From contig NZ_LR134002.1 of assembly GCF_900635155.1 (NCBI RefSeq), positions 1,674,001 to 1,738,000 of the forward strand: a DNA stretch of 64,000 nucleotides. Reading direction: 5' to 3'. The first letter of the stretch is position 1. Each line of letters begins with the position of its first letter. Both the position numbers and the translations under genes were made by a program. The notes under the pieces were generated by a model. That model did no database searches and had not been told where the DNA came from. It worked only from the letters and a program-made list of their open reading frames with translations. This document shows, in pieces, positions 50,162 through 59,777 of the stretch. The DNA is from Streptococcus sanguinis (lineage in GTDB: Bacteria > Bacillota > Bacilli > Lactobacillales > Streptococcaceae).

Positions 50162-50201
50162 GAGCTATATTTTATCAGATTTTCCAACGCTTTTCAAGAT
50201 G

Positions 50202-50238
50202 AAAAAAGCAGAAAGGAAAGCCTATTTCCTTTCTGCTT
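50202..50238 (-). terminator. dpr terminator
   Basis: Minus-strand AAGCAGAAAGGAAA / TTTCCTTTCTGCTT stem followed by TTTTC, 16 bp past the dpr stop. Confidence 0.85.
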
Positions 50239-50253
50239 GGCATGGAGCATTTT

Positions 50254-50769
50254 TTATAAACCTGGTGCTTGACCAATTTCAGCTGTCAGCATCCAGATAG
50301 TCTTTTCAAGGTCTGCCTTGGCACCGACAAAGATATCATTGGTTACATCGTCCCCTTCTTCGTCTGTTACATCCAAAGCTTCTTGGTAAAGACCTGTCAG
50401 ATAACGGAAAATCTCAATCACACGCGCCAGACTTTCTTCTACATCCTTGCTGAATTCACCAGCTTTTTCTTCAATCTTGCTGTGTTGGATAAACTCAGTC
50501 AAGGTAGAATAAGGCTTGCCTCCCAATGTAATCAAGCGCTCGCTGACTTCATCCAAAGTCGTATCCAAAGTTTCCATGTATTCATCCATTTTTGGATGCC
50601 AAACCATGAAGCCTGCGCCACGCATATACCAGTGAACTTGGTGAAGAGCGATATGAGCCGTATAAAGGTCTGCCACTACTTGATTAAGAATAGCCTTAGT
50701 CTTTGGCAAAGCCTTTTGATTGCTGAAAGTTGCTACGTCAGTTGCTGCACCATTTTTTACTTGTGTCAT
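50254..50769 (-). CDS. dpr: Dps-like peroxide resistance ferritin Dpr
   Basis: 171 residues. Twelve-subunit mini-ferritin that oxidises and stores iron, blocking hydroxyl radical formation. Ferroxidase residues are in HQVHWYMRGAGFMVWHPKMD and EYMETLDTTLDEVSERLITL. Ribosome site AACGAGGTAAATAA. Strong promoter overlapped by one PerR box, with a second box in the leader, so it belongs to the PerR regulon; perR is in this window at 8952. Important in H2O2-producing oral streptococci. Confidence 0.96.
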   Translation of the reverse strand: MTQVKNGAATDVATFSNQKALPKTKAILNQVVADLYTAHIALHQVHWYMRGAGFMVWHPKMDEYMETLDTTLDEVSERLITLGGKPYSTLTEFIQHSKIEEKAGEFSKDVEESLARVIEIFRYLTGLYQEALDVTDEEGDDVTNDIFVGAKADLEKTIWMLTAEIGQAPGL

Positions 50770-50789
50770 TTTATTTACCTCGTTTTTAT

Positions 50790-50804
50790 TTATAATGATT
50801 CTAA
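50790..50804. promoter_or_regulatory. PerR box 1 of dpr (leader)
   Basis: Minus strand TTAGAATCATTATAA, one mismatch to TTATAATNATTATAA. Lies between the -10 and the start codon. Confidence 0.85.
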
Positions 50805-50824
50805 TCTTTTTAGATTATGATTTA

Positions 50825-50853
50825 ATTATAATGCTTCTAAATAAGAAAGTCAA
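50825..50853 (-). promoter_or_regulatory. dpr promoter with overlapping PerR box 2
   Basis: Minus-strand TTGACT (50848-50853), 17-bp spacer, TATAAT (50825-50830). A second PerR-like box TTAGAAGCATTATAA (50826-50840, two mismatches) covers the -10 and part of the spacer. Confidence 0.85.
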
Positions 50854-50920
50854 GACAAAAGATTCAAAAAAAGACTTTATTAGAAAAGTTGCAAAATTTC
50901 AGAATTTTTCTGTTTGACAT

Positions 50921-50928
50921 TACGAATA
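50921..50928 (+). promoter_or_regulatory. ComX (SigX) competence box of cilC
   Basis: TACGAATA, an exact match to the late-competence -10-like element. It ends only 7 nt before the cilC ATG, so the transcript would start at or within a few bases of the start codon. Confidence 0.9.
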
Positions 50929-50935
50929 AATAAGT

Positions 50936-51598
50936 ATGATTCATCTATACTTTTTTCTCCTTGGCACTATTTTCGCCTCCTTCCTAGGCTTGGTCATCGA
51001 CCGTTTTCCAGAGCATTCTATCATCACTCCTGCTAGCCATTGCAATGCCTGCGGGAAAAGATTGGCACCGCGTGATTTGATTCCTATTTTTTCTCAAATC
51101 TTAAATCTTCTTCGTTGCCGCTTCTGTGGAGACAAGATTCCCTTACGCTATTTATTTTTTGAATGCATCTTGGGCGGTCTTTTTCTGGCAACCTCACTTG
51201 GCACGATTTCCATCAGTCAACTCCTACTACTCACCATGGGCTTGACCCTAGCCATCTACGATCAAAGAGAGCAGCAATATCCCCTGATGGTCTGGCTGTT
51301 TTTTCAGCTTTCACTGATGATGACAGCAAGTGTCAATCCTCTCATGCTCTTCTTTTTAGCCCTAGGACTTCTAGCCTTCTTTTATAATCTTCGTATTGGA
51401 GCTGGCGACTTTCTATTTCTCGCTTCCTGCTCAGCTATTTTCAGCCTGACAGAGATTCTCATTCTTATCCAAATCGCTAGCTTCTCCGGTCTCGCCTGTT
51501 TTTGCTTTAAAAAGAAAAAAGACAGGCTAGCATTTGTACCTTGTCTTTTGTTTGGTGTGGTGGTGATTATTTCTTATAAGCTGCTGCTTCTTGGATAA
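50936..51598 (+). CDS. cilC: Type IV prepilin leader peptidase (late competence)
   Basis: 220 residues. Membrane aspartyl protease (family A24) that cleaves and methylates competence pseudopilins. Zinc-like cysteine pairs CNAC and CRFC flank a loop; the two catalytic Asp lie in [12 protein letters not shown] and IGAGDFLF. Multiple membrane spans. No ribosome site is visible upstream: the ComX box abuts the ATG, yet the N terminus ([20 protein letters not shown]) matches pneumococcal CilC. Its 3' end overlaps the convergent trpA end by 32 bp. Confidence 0.95.
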   Translation: MIHLYFFLLGTIFASFLGLVIDRFPEHSIITPASHCNACGKRLAPRDLIPIFSQILNLLRCRFCGDKIPLRYLFFECILGGLFLATSLGTISISQLLLLTMGLTLAIYDQREQQYPLMVWLFFQLSLMMTASVNPLMLFFLALGLLAFFYNLRIGAGDFLFLASCSAIFSLTEILILIQIASFSGLACFCFKKKKDRLAFVPCLLFGVVVIISYKLLLLG

Positions 51599-52346
51599 AG
51601 GTTGCTATACCGGCATCCTTTTCATGAAGAGCTTTGACAATCTTGGATCCAACAATGACTCCATCTGAGACTTGATTGAAGCGGTCAACATCCTCTAAAG
51701 TCGAAACGCCAAAGCCCGTCAGTACTGGAATCTCTGCAATATCACGAAGCTTGCTCAAGTGCTGGTCCAAATCATTGCGGTAGCTTCCGCTCTTACCTGT
51801 CACACCATTGATGGCTACAGCGTAGATAAAACCTTCAGCTTCCTTGATCAGCTCCTGCTGACGTTCTAGGCCAGTCGTCAGGCTCACTAAAGGAATTAGA
51901 GCAATATCTGAATCTTCCAGTAAAGGCAAGATAAAATTCCTGTGCTCATAAGGCAGATCTGGAATAATCAATCCTTTAACCGGTGTCATAGCCAAATCCT
52001 TGACAAAATCTTTGAGACCGTATTGGAAAATAGGATTGAAGTAGGTCATGATAATGAGAGGCAGCTGAGTGTCCAAATTCTGCAAGCTTGCAACTAAAGA
52101 CTTGGCCGAAGTATGGTGCCCCAGACTTCTCAGACCGGCTTCTTCAATAACTGGCCCATCTGCAACAGGATCTGAAAATGGCAGACCGATTTCAATGGCT
52201 GACACACCCAAGTTTTCCAAAAATGAGATAGTTTCTGCTAATCCTGCTAAACCTTTCTCGTGATCACCAGCCATGATATAAGGAAGGAAAATTCCCTTGC
52301 CTGCTTTTTGGATGGTTTCTAAATGCTGAGTGAGTGTTTTAGTCAT
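51567..52346 (-). CDS. trpA: Tryptophan synthase alpha chain
   Basis: 259 residues from ATG 52346 (AAGGAGGTGCCC upstream; the frame opens at 52373 but inside trpB). Cleaves indole-3-glycerol phosphate to indole and glyceraldehyde 3-phosphate. FLPYIMAGD, catalytic Glu in [20 protein letters not shown], Asp in [11 protein letters not shown], and TGKSGSYR. Last gene of trpEGDCFBA, overlapping trpB by 8 bp. Confidence 0.97.
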   Translation of the reverse strand: MTKTLTQHLETIQKAGKGIFLPYIMAGDHEKGLAGLAETISFLENLGVSAIEIGLPFSDPVADGPVIEEAGLRSLGHHTSAKSLVASLQNLDTQLPLIIMTYFNPIFQYGLKDFVKDLAMTPVKGLIIPDLPYEHRNFILPLLEDSDIALIPLVSLTTGLERQQELIKEAEGFIYAVAINGVTGKSGSYRNDLDQHLSKLRDIAEIPVLTGFGVSTLEDVDRFNQVSDGVIVGSKIVKALHEKDAGIATFIQEAAAYKK

Positions 52347-53562
52347 GGGCACCTCCTTTTTGAGCCGTTTCACTTTCCAAGCGTTCCTTTACCTGAACGA
52401 CATCCTTATCACCACGGCCGGATAGGCAGACAATCATTGACTTATCTGGTCCCAACTCCTTAGCCAGCTTAACTGCGTAAGCAATAGCGTGGCTAGACTC
52501 TAGAGCAGGGATAATCCCTTCGATACGAGACAGGAGCTGGAAGGCTTCCAAGGCTTCTTCATCTGTGACTGGGACATAAGTGGCGCGCTGAATAGCATTA
52601 AAATGAGAATGTTCGGGACCGATGCCCGGATAGTCCAGCCCGGCAGAGATAGAGAAAGCTTCCAGAATCTGTCCTTGCTCATCCTGCAAGACATCCATCA
52701 AGGCACCGTGCAAAACCCCTGGGCGGCCCTTGGTTAAGGTCGCAGCATGTTCATCAGTATCCACGCCTCGCCCAGCTGCTTCTGTTCCATACATAGCCAC
52801 TGTACTATCGTCTACAAAGGGATAAAAGAGTCCAATAGCATTGGAACCACCGCCAACGCAGGCTACTAAAGCATCTGGCAGGGCACCTGCATTTTGCTCA
52901 GCAAACTGGCGCTTGGCCTCACGCCCAATCACGCTCTGATAGTCGCGGACAATCTCTGGGAAAGGATGAGGTCCTAAAGCTGAGCCCATAATATAGTGAG
53001 TATCATCGACCTGAGCTACCCAAGCTCGCAAGGCAGCATTGACTGCATCCTTGAGGACTCGAGAACCATCAGTCACAGACTCCACCTTGGCTCCTAAAAG
53101 TTCCATCCGAAAGACATTGAGGGCTTGGCGCTTGACATCTTCTTCACCCATATAGATAGTACAGTCCATGTTGAAAAGTGCTGCAGCTGTGGCGGTGGCC
53201 ACTCCGTGCTGACCCGCACCAGTCTCTGCAATGATTTTCTTCTTGCCCATCCGCTTGGCCAATAGGACCTGCCCTAGGGCATTATTGATTTTATGTGCCC
53301 CGGTATGGTTGAGGTCTTCCCGCTTCAGATAAATCTTAGCACCGCCAGCATAAGCTGTCAGATTTTTTGCAAAATAGAGAGGATTTTCTCGCCCTACATA
53401 CTGCTTCAGCAACTCTTCCAGCTCAGCCTGAAAGGCTGGGTCTTTTTTACTCTCACGGTAGGCTTTATCCAGCTCCAAAACTGCTGTCATCAGCGTTTCG
53501 GGAACAAAGCGTCCGCCAAACTCACCATAAAATCCTTCTTGATTGGGTTGATTATATGCCAT
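52339..53562 (-). CDS. trpB: Tryptophan synthase beta chain
   Basis: 407 residues. PLP enzyme condensing indole with serine. Standard TrpB1 motifs: [15 protein letters not shown] with the Schiff-base Lys, AETGAGQHG (catalytic Glu), [10 protein letters not shown] and SGRGDKD. Encoded within the operon next to trpA, so this is the normal partner subunit. A second trpB lies upstream of the operon at 58228. Overlaps trpF by 11 bp. Confidence 0.97.
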   Translation of the reverse strand: MAYNQPNQEGFYGEFGGRFVPETLMTAVLELDKAYRESKKDPAFQAELEELLKQYVGRENPLYFAKNLTAYAGGAKIYLKREDLNHTGAHKINNALGQVLLAKRMGKKKIIAETGAGQHGVATATAAALFNMDCTIYMGEEDVKRQALNVFRMELLGAKVESVTDGSRVLKDAVNAALRAWVAQVDDTHYIMGSALGPHPFPEIVRDYQSVIGREAKRQFAEQNAGALPDALVACVGGGSNAIGLFYPFVDDSTVAMYGTEAAGRGVDTDEHAATLTKGRPGVLHGALMDVLQDEQGQILEAFSISAGLDYPGIGPEHSHFNAIQRATYVPVTDEEALEAFQLLSRIEGIIPALESSHAIAYAVKLAKELGPDKSMIVCLSGRGDKDVVQVKERLESETAQKGGAHD

Positions 53563-54139
53563 CTTTCACTCTTTCTATAAATTCTGTTATCTTTTCTAAG
53601 TCCTTCTGGCCGTCAGTCTCAACCCCGCTTGAGACATCAACTGCATAAGGGGCGAAGTGCTGAATCGCTTCTCGGACATTTCCTGAATTCAAACCACCGG
53701 CGATAAAGAAGGGCTGTTGGATTTGATTCTTGTCAAAAGCTTGCCAGTCAAAGGTCTGACCACTACCAGCAACTGGTGCATCAAATAGCAGATAGTCCGA
53801 CTGTTGGCTGACATCTTTTAACGCTCCACTGACCTGATAAGCTCGAATAACCGGCCGGCCAACCTGAGTCAGGAGCTCTTCATCAAAATCGCCATGAATC
53901 TGCACCAAATCTAGATTTGCCACTGAAATAGCTTCAAGCAGCTCTGCCAAGCTCGGAGAGACGAAAACTCCTACCTTTCGGACAGCAGGCGGCACCAAGG
54001 TAGCTAACTTCTGAGCTTGCTCCAAACTAACTCTTCGACGGCTCTCAGCAAAGACAAATCCAATGTAATCTGCACCAGCCTGACATGCAGTTTCCACAGC
54101 ACTGGCCGTTGATAAGCCGCAAATCTTAATCTTTGTCAA
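53552..54139 (-). CDS. trpF: Phosphoribosylanthranilate isomerase
   Basis: 195 residues, single TIM-barrel domain. [12 protein letters not shown] with the catalytic Cys, [14 protein letters not shown], and [15 protein letters not shown] for phosphate binding. Free-standing, not fused to trpC. Overlaps trpC by 14 bp and trpB by 11 bp. Confidence 0.96.
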   Translation of the reverse strand: MTKIKICGLSTASAVETACQAGADYIGFVFAESRRRVSLEQAQKLATLVPPAVRKVGVFVSPSLAELLEAISVANLDLVQIHGDFDEELLTQVGRPVIRAYQVSGALKDVSQQSDYLLFDAPVAGSGQTFDWQAFDKNQIQQPFFIAGGLNSGNVREAIQHFAPYAVDVSSGVETDGQKDLEKITEFIERVKDGI

Positions 54140-54893
54140 TTTTTAGCTCCTTGATTTTTTCTGCCACATCCTCAGCCTGCATCAGGGCTGTTCCAACTAA
54201 AACCGCATGGAAATAAGGAGCTACTAGCTCAGCATCTTCCTTGCTGAAAATAGCGGATTCTGATACGTAAACCCTGCCATCTTTGAAATGGGCAGACAGC
54301 TGGATACTGGTATTTATATCTGTCTCAAAAGTAACTAGATTGCGGTTATTAACACCGATTATCTGTGCACCTATTCTATGGGCAATTTCCAGCTCCGCCA
54401 GATTATGGGTTTCGACCAGAACTTCCAAGCCTAGACCTGTCGCAAAATCGTAGAGTTCTTGCAGCCGCTTTTCAGACAAGGCAGCCACGATCAGAAGAAT
54501 AACCGTCGCTCCTGCATTTCGGGCACGAATAATCTGCTTTTCATCAATGATAAAGTCCTTATTGAGGGTTGGAATGGTCACTTGACTGGAAATCTCTCTC
54601 AGGTAATCCAGATGTCCTTTGAAGAAAATCTCATCTGTCAGGACCGAAATCATAGCTGCACCGCATCGTTCATAGGTGCAAGCCTGCTCCACAATATCCA
54701 CACCGAGATTAATATCTCCCAGACTGGGGCTGGCTTTTTTGACCTCAGCAATCAGCTGCAGCTCTTGAGGATGGCTTTTAAGATACTCATAGAGGGAATA
54801 GGTCGAACGCATAGGTTGCAGCTCTTCGTAGGACATGGCCGCCACTTCCTGCTCTTTTTGCTTTAGAATGGTCGGGAGAAATTCTTTGCTCAT
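54126..54893 (-). CDS. trpC: Indole-3-glycerol phosphate synthase
   Basis: 255 residues, TIM barrel. [15 protein letters not shown] (catalytic Lys), [41 protein letters not shown] and the phosphate-binding end [10 protein letters not shown]. Overlaps trpD by 4 bp. Confidence 0.97.
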   Translation of the reverse strand: MSKEFLPTILKQKEQEVAAMSYEELQPMRSTYSLYEYLKSHPQELQLIAEVKKASPSLGDINLGVDIVEQACTYERCGAAMISVLTDEIFFKGHLDYLREISSQVTIPTLNKDFIIDEKQIIRARNAGATVILLIVAALSEKRLQELYDFATGLGLEVLVETHNLAELEIAHRIGAQIIGVNNRNLVTFETDINTSIQLSAHFKDGRVYVSESAIFSKEDAELVAPYFHAVLVGTALMQAEDVAEKIKELKIDKD

Positions 54894-55894
54894 TTCTGAT
54901 ACTCCTGTAGTTGCTTGAGTTTTTCATAGGCTGCGCCGCTAGCAATCACTTGGCGGGCTAGAACTATTCCTTCTTCTGTGCTGTCTGATTTCCCATTAGC
55001 ATAAAATCCCAATCCCGCATTCAGAACTGCCGTTTCTAGATAGGGACTGGCTTGATTTTGCAGGACAGATAGCAGAATTTCTGCATTTTCCTTGGCATTA
55101 CCCCCACGAATCGCTTCAAGAGGTATTTCTTCCATGTAAACATCTGACGGCAGAAAGCTGTGCAGGCTGATTTGTCCATTTTCCAGCAGAGCATACTGGG
55201 TTCGGCCATGAAGACCCGCCTCATCCAGACCATCTGGACCTGACACGACTACTGCACGTTTGCGACCCATATTTTTCAAGACCTCTGCCGTACTCTCTAG
55301 CATATCCGGCCGGCTGCTCCCCAAAAGCTGAGTTTCTAGACTCATGGGATGGATAAGCGGACCAGTTAGGTTCATGATAGTGGGAATACCTAGGCTAAGA
55401 CGGGCTGGCATGATGTATTTCATGGCTGGGTGCATATTCTTTGCGAAGAGAAAGACGATACCTGTCTGCTCAAAAACCTTGCCCAAGCTAGCAGCGTCCA
55501 AGTCTAGATTGATACCCAGAGCTTCTAACACATCAGCTGATCCTGACTTAGAAGAAATGGAGCGATTGCCGTGCTTGGCCATCTTAATCCCGCCACCTGC
55601 CAGTACAAAAGCTGCTGTAGTTGAAACATTGAAGCTGAAAGACTTGTCCCCGCCCGTACCGCAATTGTCCATGGCAGTGCGGATAGTGGTCGGAATCTGC
55701 TTAGCATGGCCTCGCATTACCTGAGCCAAAGCCGTTCGTTCCTCAATCGTCTCCCCCTTCATCTTGAGCCCCAGTAAGAAGGCTACAATTTGAGACTCTG
55801 TCACCCGTCCGGTGACAATACGCTCAATCACATCTGTCATCTCAGCGCTGCTTAAATCCTTAAAATCAGCTAGTTTTGCAATAATCTCTTTCAT
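54890..55894 (-). CDS. trpD: Anthranilate phosphoribosyltransferase
   Basis: 334 residues. Glycosyltransferase family 3: [15 protein letters not shown] for [25 protein letters not shown], and NLTGPLIHP. Separate from trpG (10-bp gap). Complete. Confidence 0.97.
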   Translation of the reverse strand: MKEIIAKLADFKDLSSAEMTDVIERIVTGRVTESQIVAFLLGLKMKGETIEERTALAQVMRGHAKQIPTTIRTAMDNCGTGGDKSFSFNVSTTAAFVLAGGGIKMAKHGNRSISSKSGSADVLEALGINLDLDAASLGKVFEQTGIVFLFAKNMHPAMKYIMPARLSLGIPTIMNLTGPLIHPMSLETQLLGSSRPDMLESTAEVLKNMGRKRAVVVSGPDGLDEAGLHGRTQYALLENGQISLHSFLPSDVYMEEIPLEAIRGGNAKENAEILLSVLQNQASPYLETAVLNAGLGFYANGKSDSTEEGIVLARQVIASGAAYEKLKQLQEYQK

Positions 55895-55904
55895 ACACGC
55901 TCCT

Positions 55905-56468
55905 TTACTTTACTAAGTCGATGAAGTTCTTGATAGACGACAAGCCGTCCGGCGTGCCAATACTTTCAGGATGATACTGAAAACCATAAATGGGCAGACT
56001 CTTGTGCTGGATAGCCATGATTGAGTTATCATCAGCCGCTCGAGCTGTCACTTCAAAATCCTCCGGCATCTCCTCAATCAAAATCGAATGATAGCGCATG
56101 ACCGGCTGCCCATCCTCTATTCCCTGATAGATAGGAGATTCCCCCTCAAAGCGCAGAATACTTTGCTTGCCATGCATGACTTTGGGAGCCAAACCTAGCT
56201 TTCCGCCAAATACTTCTGCAATGGCTTGATGCCCCAAGCAAATCCCTAAAATCGGCTTTTTGCCAGCAAAATCGCGGATAAGTTCTTCCATCCGTCCTGC
56301 ATCCGCTGGCCAGCCTGGACCCGGAGACAGAACCAAAGCATCAGCTTCTTCTGCTGCTTGATAAAGACCTACATCATCATTTCGCAAGACCTTAACTTCT
56401 GCAAAATTGCCGATATACTGGGCTAGATTGTAAGTAAAAGAATCATAATTATCAATCAATAAAATCAT
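55905..56468 (-). CDS. trpG: Anthranilate synthase glutaminase component
   Basis: 187 residues, class I glutamine amidotransferase. [22 protein letters not shown], catalytic Cys in GICLGHQAI, and [11 protein letters not shown] with His-Glu. Supplies ammonia to TrpE; in some species it also serves folate synthesis. The ATG overlaps the trpE stop by 4 bp. Confidence 0.96.
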   Translation of the reverse strand: MILLIDNYDSFTYNLAQYIGNFAEVKVLRNDDVGLYQAAEEADALVLSPGPGWPADAGRMEELIRDFAGKKPILGICLGHQAIAEVFGGKLGLAPKVMHGKQSILRFEGESPIYQGIEDGQPVMRYHSILIEEMPEDFEVTARAADDNSIMAIQHKSLPIYGFQYHPESIGTPDGLSSIKNFIDLVK

Positions 56469-57823
56469 TGCATCTCTCCTATCTTGGTCATTGATTTGGC
56501 CTTGTTGATGGTTTCTTGGTATTCATTAGTAGGGATTGAGTCATAAACAATACCCGCTCCAGCTTGAACGTAAGCTCTGCCATTTTTCAAAATCATGGTT
56601 CGGATAGCAATAGCAACATCCATATCGCCTGTCGCAGACAGATAGCCAATAGCACCCGCATAAATACCACGCTTTTCCTGCTCCAGCTCATAAATTCGCT
56701 TCATAGCTCGAATCTTAGGCGCGCCCGAGACGGTACCAGCTGGCAGGGTTGACTTGAGCGCATCCATGGCTGTCAGTTGAGGCAGAAGCTGACCACGGAC
56801 CACACTAGTCAGATGCATGACATAGCGGAAATACTCTACTTCCATGTACTTCGTGATCTCCACGCTCTTATTCTGGACAATTTTACCGATATCATTACGC
56901 CCCAAATCAACTAACATACGGTGTTCAGCCACTTCCTTCTCGTCAGCCAGCAACTCCTCTGCCAAGGCCTTATCTTCTCTTTCATCCTTCCCACGCGGTC
57001 TGGTTCCAGCGATAGGATTGGTCGTAACCTGACCCTGCTTGACAGAGACCAGACTTTCTGGACTGGCTCCGATAATCTGATAATCCCCGAAGTCATAAAA
57101 GTAGAGATAGTTGGAAGGGTTGGTCACGCGCAGATTGCGATAGTAATCCAGTGGTTTACCAGAATACTCTGCTGAAAACCGCTGACTGAGCACACATTGG
57201 AACATGTCGCCCTGCCGAATCAAGCTCCGCGCTTCTTCCACCATTTTTTCAAAAGCTGTCTGCTCGATATGGCTCTGGAAGTTCAAACTGGACAGTTCCA
57301 GCGATGAAAATTCATCTGCCGCAGGCTGCGCCAGCTCAGTCATGATACGCTCCAGACTAGTAGCCAAATCAGCTTCGCTTCTATCACTGTAGAGCGCCTC
57401 CTCAACGATATAGACCTTGTCTTTTTTATGGTCAAAAACCATGTAACTCTCATAGACGAAAAAGTGCATATCCGGCGTTCCAATCACATCAGCTGGAATC
57501 TGGCCAATCTCCTCATAGAGGGAAATCATATCGTAACCTACAAAGCCGATGGCTCCACCACCAAAAGGCAGGTCTGAATGATGATCTTTTTTCACTGCCA
57601 ACTCATGCAGATAGTCCAATGGATCCGCCTCGATTGCTTGCCCGTTCTTTGTTAACCGGCCATTTTCATAGCGAACTTCAAAGACTGGGTTATAAGCTAG
57701 GATAGAAAAGCGAGCTGTTTCGCTATCTCTCGGAATACTTTCCAAAATCACCTTGTGGTCGCCCTGAATCCGCATGTAAGCTAGAATCGGCGATAAAATA
57801 TCAGCTGGTAAAATCTTTTGCAT
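56465..57823 (-). CDS. trpE: Anthranilate synthase component I
   Basis: 452 residues. Converts chorismate to anthranilate. Tryptophan-feedback motif ILESIPRDSETARFS is present near the N terminus; the chorismate-binding domain has PSNYLYFYDFGDYQIIGASP ES, PIAGTRPRG, HRMLVDLGRNDIGK, FPAGTVSGAPK-type (TLPAGTVSGAPKIRAM) and GAIGYL. First gene of trpEGDCFBA, under a tryptophan T-box. Confidence 0.97.
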   Translation of the reverse strand: MQKILPADILSPILAYMRIQGDHKVILESIPRDSETARFSILAYNPVFEVRYENGRLTKNGQAIEADPLDYLHELAVKKDHHSDLPFGGGAIGFVGYDMISLYEEIGQIPADVIGTPDMHFFVYESYMVFDHKKDKVYIVEEALYSDRSEADLATSLERIMTELAQPAADEFSSLELSSLNFQSHIEQTAFEKMVEEARSLIRQGDMFQCVLSQRFSAEYSGKPLDYYRNLRVTNPSNYLYFYDFGDYQIIGASPESLVSVKQGQVTTNPIAGTRPRGKDEREDKALAEELLADEKEVAEHRMLVDLGRNDIGKIVQNKSVEITKYMEVEYFRYVMHLTSVVRGQLLPQLTAMDALKSTLPAGTVSGAPKIRAMKRIYELEQEKRGIYAGAIGYLSATGDMDVAIAIRTMILKNGRAYVQAGAGIVYDSIPTNEYQETINKAKSMTKIGEMQ

Positions 57824-57941
57824 ATTTTTTCTTTCTATTTAAATCGGACGCGTTTAAGGAGGAGCAATCTGCTAGCCATGACCGCATTTCACAAGAACAG
57901 ATAGCACCTGTTCACTGTCATAACTTGCTCCAGAACTACAG

Positions 57942-58200
57942 AAAAACGCCCGCACAGTTCATTCTGTGAGGGCGTGTCATCGCGGTGCCACCTCAGTTAT
58001 GGAGTTTTCAGGCTCCACATCTCATTTACCTATTTACAGTCATTTAGATCCCTTTTAGTAGAAGGCAGCATACTGGTTTACAGCAAAGTAAGCTAACAAA
58101 GTAATAAAAGTTCAACTAAAGGACAAGATTTTGACTCCAGCAGCCCATTTCATAACTTCTCCTGCCTGTTTACAGCAACCACAGACTCTCTGAAAGGAGG
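57942..58200 (-). promoter_or_regulatory. Tryptophan T-box leader of trpEGDCFBA
   Basis: Minus strand: T-box TGAGGTGGCACCGCGATG (at about 57978-57995) followed by terminator stem CGCCCTCACAG / CTGTGCGGGCG (57947-57974) and TTTTTC. In the Stem I region ATGAAATGGGCTG gives a TGG specifier at 58145-58147. A separate promoter is not obvious: the leader starts right after the stop codon of the upstream trpB paralogue, so part of transcription may come from there. Confidence 0.93.
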
Positions 58201-58227
58201 GACATTACTACTCTTCTGCTGGGTATA

Positions 58228-59409
58228 TTATTTTCGTTTTTCTAGATAGTCGGCAATGGCTGCCACATCCTTGTCTCCGCGACCAGATACATTGATAATG
58301 ATGATTTGATCAGATGACAGTTGCGGAGCTCGGTTGATAGCTTCAGCAATGGCATGGGAGCTTTCGATTGCCGGCAAAATTCCTTCCTTTTGTGTCAAGA
58401 GGAGCAAGGCATCCACAGCTTCATCATCTGTCGCGGCTACGTATTCTACTCGGCCAGAATCTTTAAAGAAAGCATGTTCGGGACCAACTCCAGGATAGTC
58501 CAAGCCTGCTGAAATGGAGTAAACTGGTGCGACCTGACCATCTTCAGCAAAGACAGCGTAAGTCTTCATACCGTCCACTACTCCGACACTTCCCTTGGTC
58601 ATGGTCGCCGCATGCTGGTCTGTATCAAGACCCCGTCCAGCCGCTTCAACCCCCACTAACTTGACTTCTTCATCCGCAACATACTGGGAGAAGGCACCGA
58701 TAGCATTGGAGCCACCGCCTACGCAGGCAATGACATAGTCCGGCAAGCGGCCTTCCTTGTCCAAAATCTGACGGCGAGATTCTTCACTGATCACCTTTTG
58801 GAACTCATGGACAATGGTCGGATAAGGGTGAGGTCCGACAGCAGAACCCAAAACATAGAAGGCTTCCAAATCGCTCATCCAAGCTCCAAAAGCTGCATCC
58901 ACAGCATCCTTGAGGGTTTTGGTGCCTGTTTCCACAGCGTGAACAGTCGCACCCATCATTTCCATGCGGAAGACATTAAGGCGCTGGCGCTCTACATCCT
59001 CTGCACCCATGTAGACATCGCACTTCATACCAAACTTAGCTGCGGCTGCCGCAGTTGCCACACCATGCTGACCAGCTCCAGTTTCAGCAATAACTCGGGT
59101 CTTGCCCATGCGCTTAGCTAGAAGAATCTGCCCCAAAACATTATTGAGCTTATGCGAGCCCAGATGATTGAGATCTTCCCGCTTCATATAAATCTTAGCT
59201 CCGCCCAGATGCTGGGTCAGACTTTCTGCATAGTAGAGCGGAGTTTCCCGGCCTGAATAATCTGACAAATAATGTCGGTATTCATTTAAAAATTCTGGGT
59301 CATCCTTATACTTCTCAAAAGTCGCTTCCAATTCATCCAGCAAGGCCTGGATAGGCTCCGGTACAAAGGAGCCACCGAATTGTCCAAAATATCCTTTAGT
59401 TTCTGTCAT
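58228..59409 (-). CDS. trpB: Second tryptophan synthase beta chain paralogue
   Basis: 393 residues. Complete TrpB with conserved catalytic parts: [20 protein letters not shown] (Glu), [26 protein letters not shown] and SGRGDKD. It differs from the operon trpB in the lysine segment ([14 protein letters not shown] instead of [14 protein letters not shown]) and throughout the region facing TrpA, and lacks the C-terminal extension. No trpA accompanies it. It could salvage indole directly, or substitute for TrpB under severe starvation. It has a consensus promoter and its own Trp T-box, and reads toward the trpE leader. Confidence 0.93.
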   Translation of the reverse strand: MTETKGYFGQFGGSFVPEPIQALLDELEATFEKYKDDPEFLNEYRHYLSDYSGRETPLYYAESLTQHLGGAKIYMKREDLNHLGSHKLNNVLGQILLAKRMGKTRVIAETGAGQHGVATAAAAAKFGMKCDVYMGAEDVERQRLNVFRMEMMGATVHAVETGTKTLKDAVDAAFGAWMSDLEAFYVLGSAVGPHPYPTIVHEFQKVISEESRRQILDKEGRLPDYVIACVGGGSNAIGAFSQYVADEEVKLVGVEAAGRGLDTDQHAATMTKGSVGVVDGMKTYAVFAEDGQVAPVYSISAGLDYPGVGPEHAFFKDSGRVEYVAATDDEAVDALLLLTQKEGILPAIESSHAIAEAINRAPQLSSDQIIIINVSGRGDKDVAAIADYLEKRK

Positions 59410-59439
59410 CTTAATTGCCTCTTTTCTTTATTTTCAAAC

Positions 59440-59690
59440 AAAACAAAAGCCCACACACAGAAAAAAACTCTGTGTGAGGGCGTAAAATCGCGGTGCCACC
59501 TCAATTATGGAGCAAAGTATAGATTGCCACCATATCTCTGTCTTGTCTAACAACAAGTTGCACTGTAAGGTGTGCTCACCGAATTTTTATTGCTTCAAAT
59601 TCATTTTTTACATCAGCCCACTTCATAATCCTCCACTACCTGTTTCCACCAACCACAGGCTCCCTGAAAGTAGAAAAAATTATTACTTTT
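59440..59690 (-). promoter_or_regulatory. Tryptophan T-box leader of the second trpB
   Basis: Minus strand: T-box TGAGGTGGCACCGCG at 59489-59503; terminator GCCCTCACACAGA / TCTGTGTGTGGGC (59449-59481) followed by TTTTGTTTTG; Stem I segment GCCTGTGGTTGGTGGAAACA and ATGAAGTGGGCTG with TGG specifier at 59618-59620. Closely similar to the trpE leader, suggesting duplication of leader and gene. Confidence 0.93.
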
Positions 59691-59705
59691 CTGATGATTT
59701 ATTTT

Positions 59706-59734
59706 ATTATAGGCCTTTCCCTTTTTCTTGTCAA
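59706..59734 (-). promoter_or_regulatory. Consensus promoter of the second trpB
   Basis: Minus-strand TTGACA (59729-59734), 17-bp spacer, TATAAT (59706-59711): perfect sigma-A hexamers and spacing, immediately upstream of the T-box leader. Confidence 0.9.
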
Positions 59735-59777
59735 GAAAAAATTTAATTTTTCAACCTAAATCCGAACCTTTCTCTCG

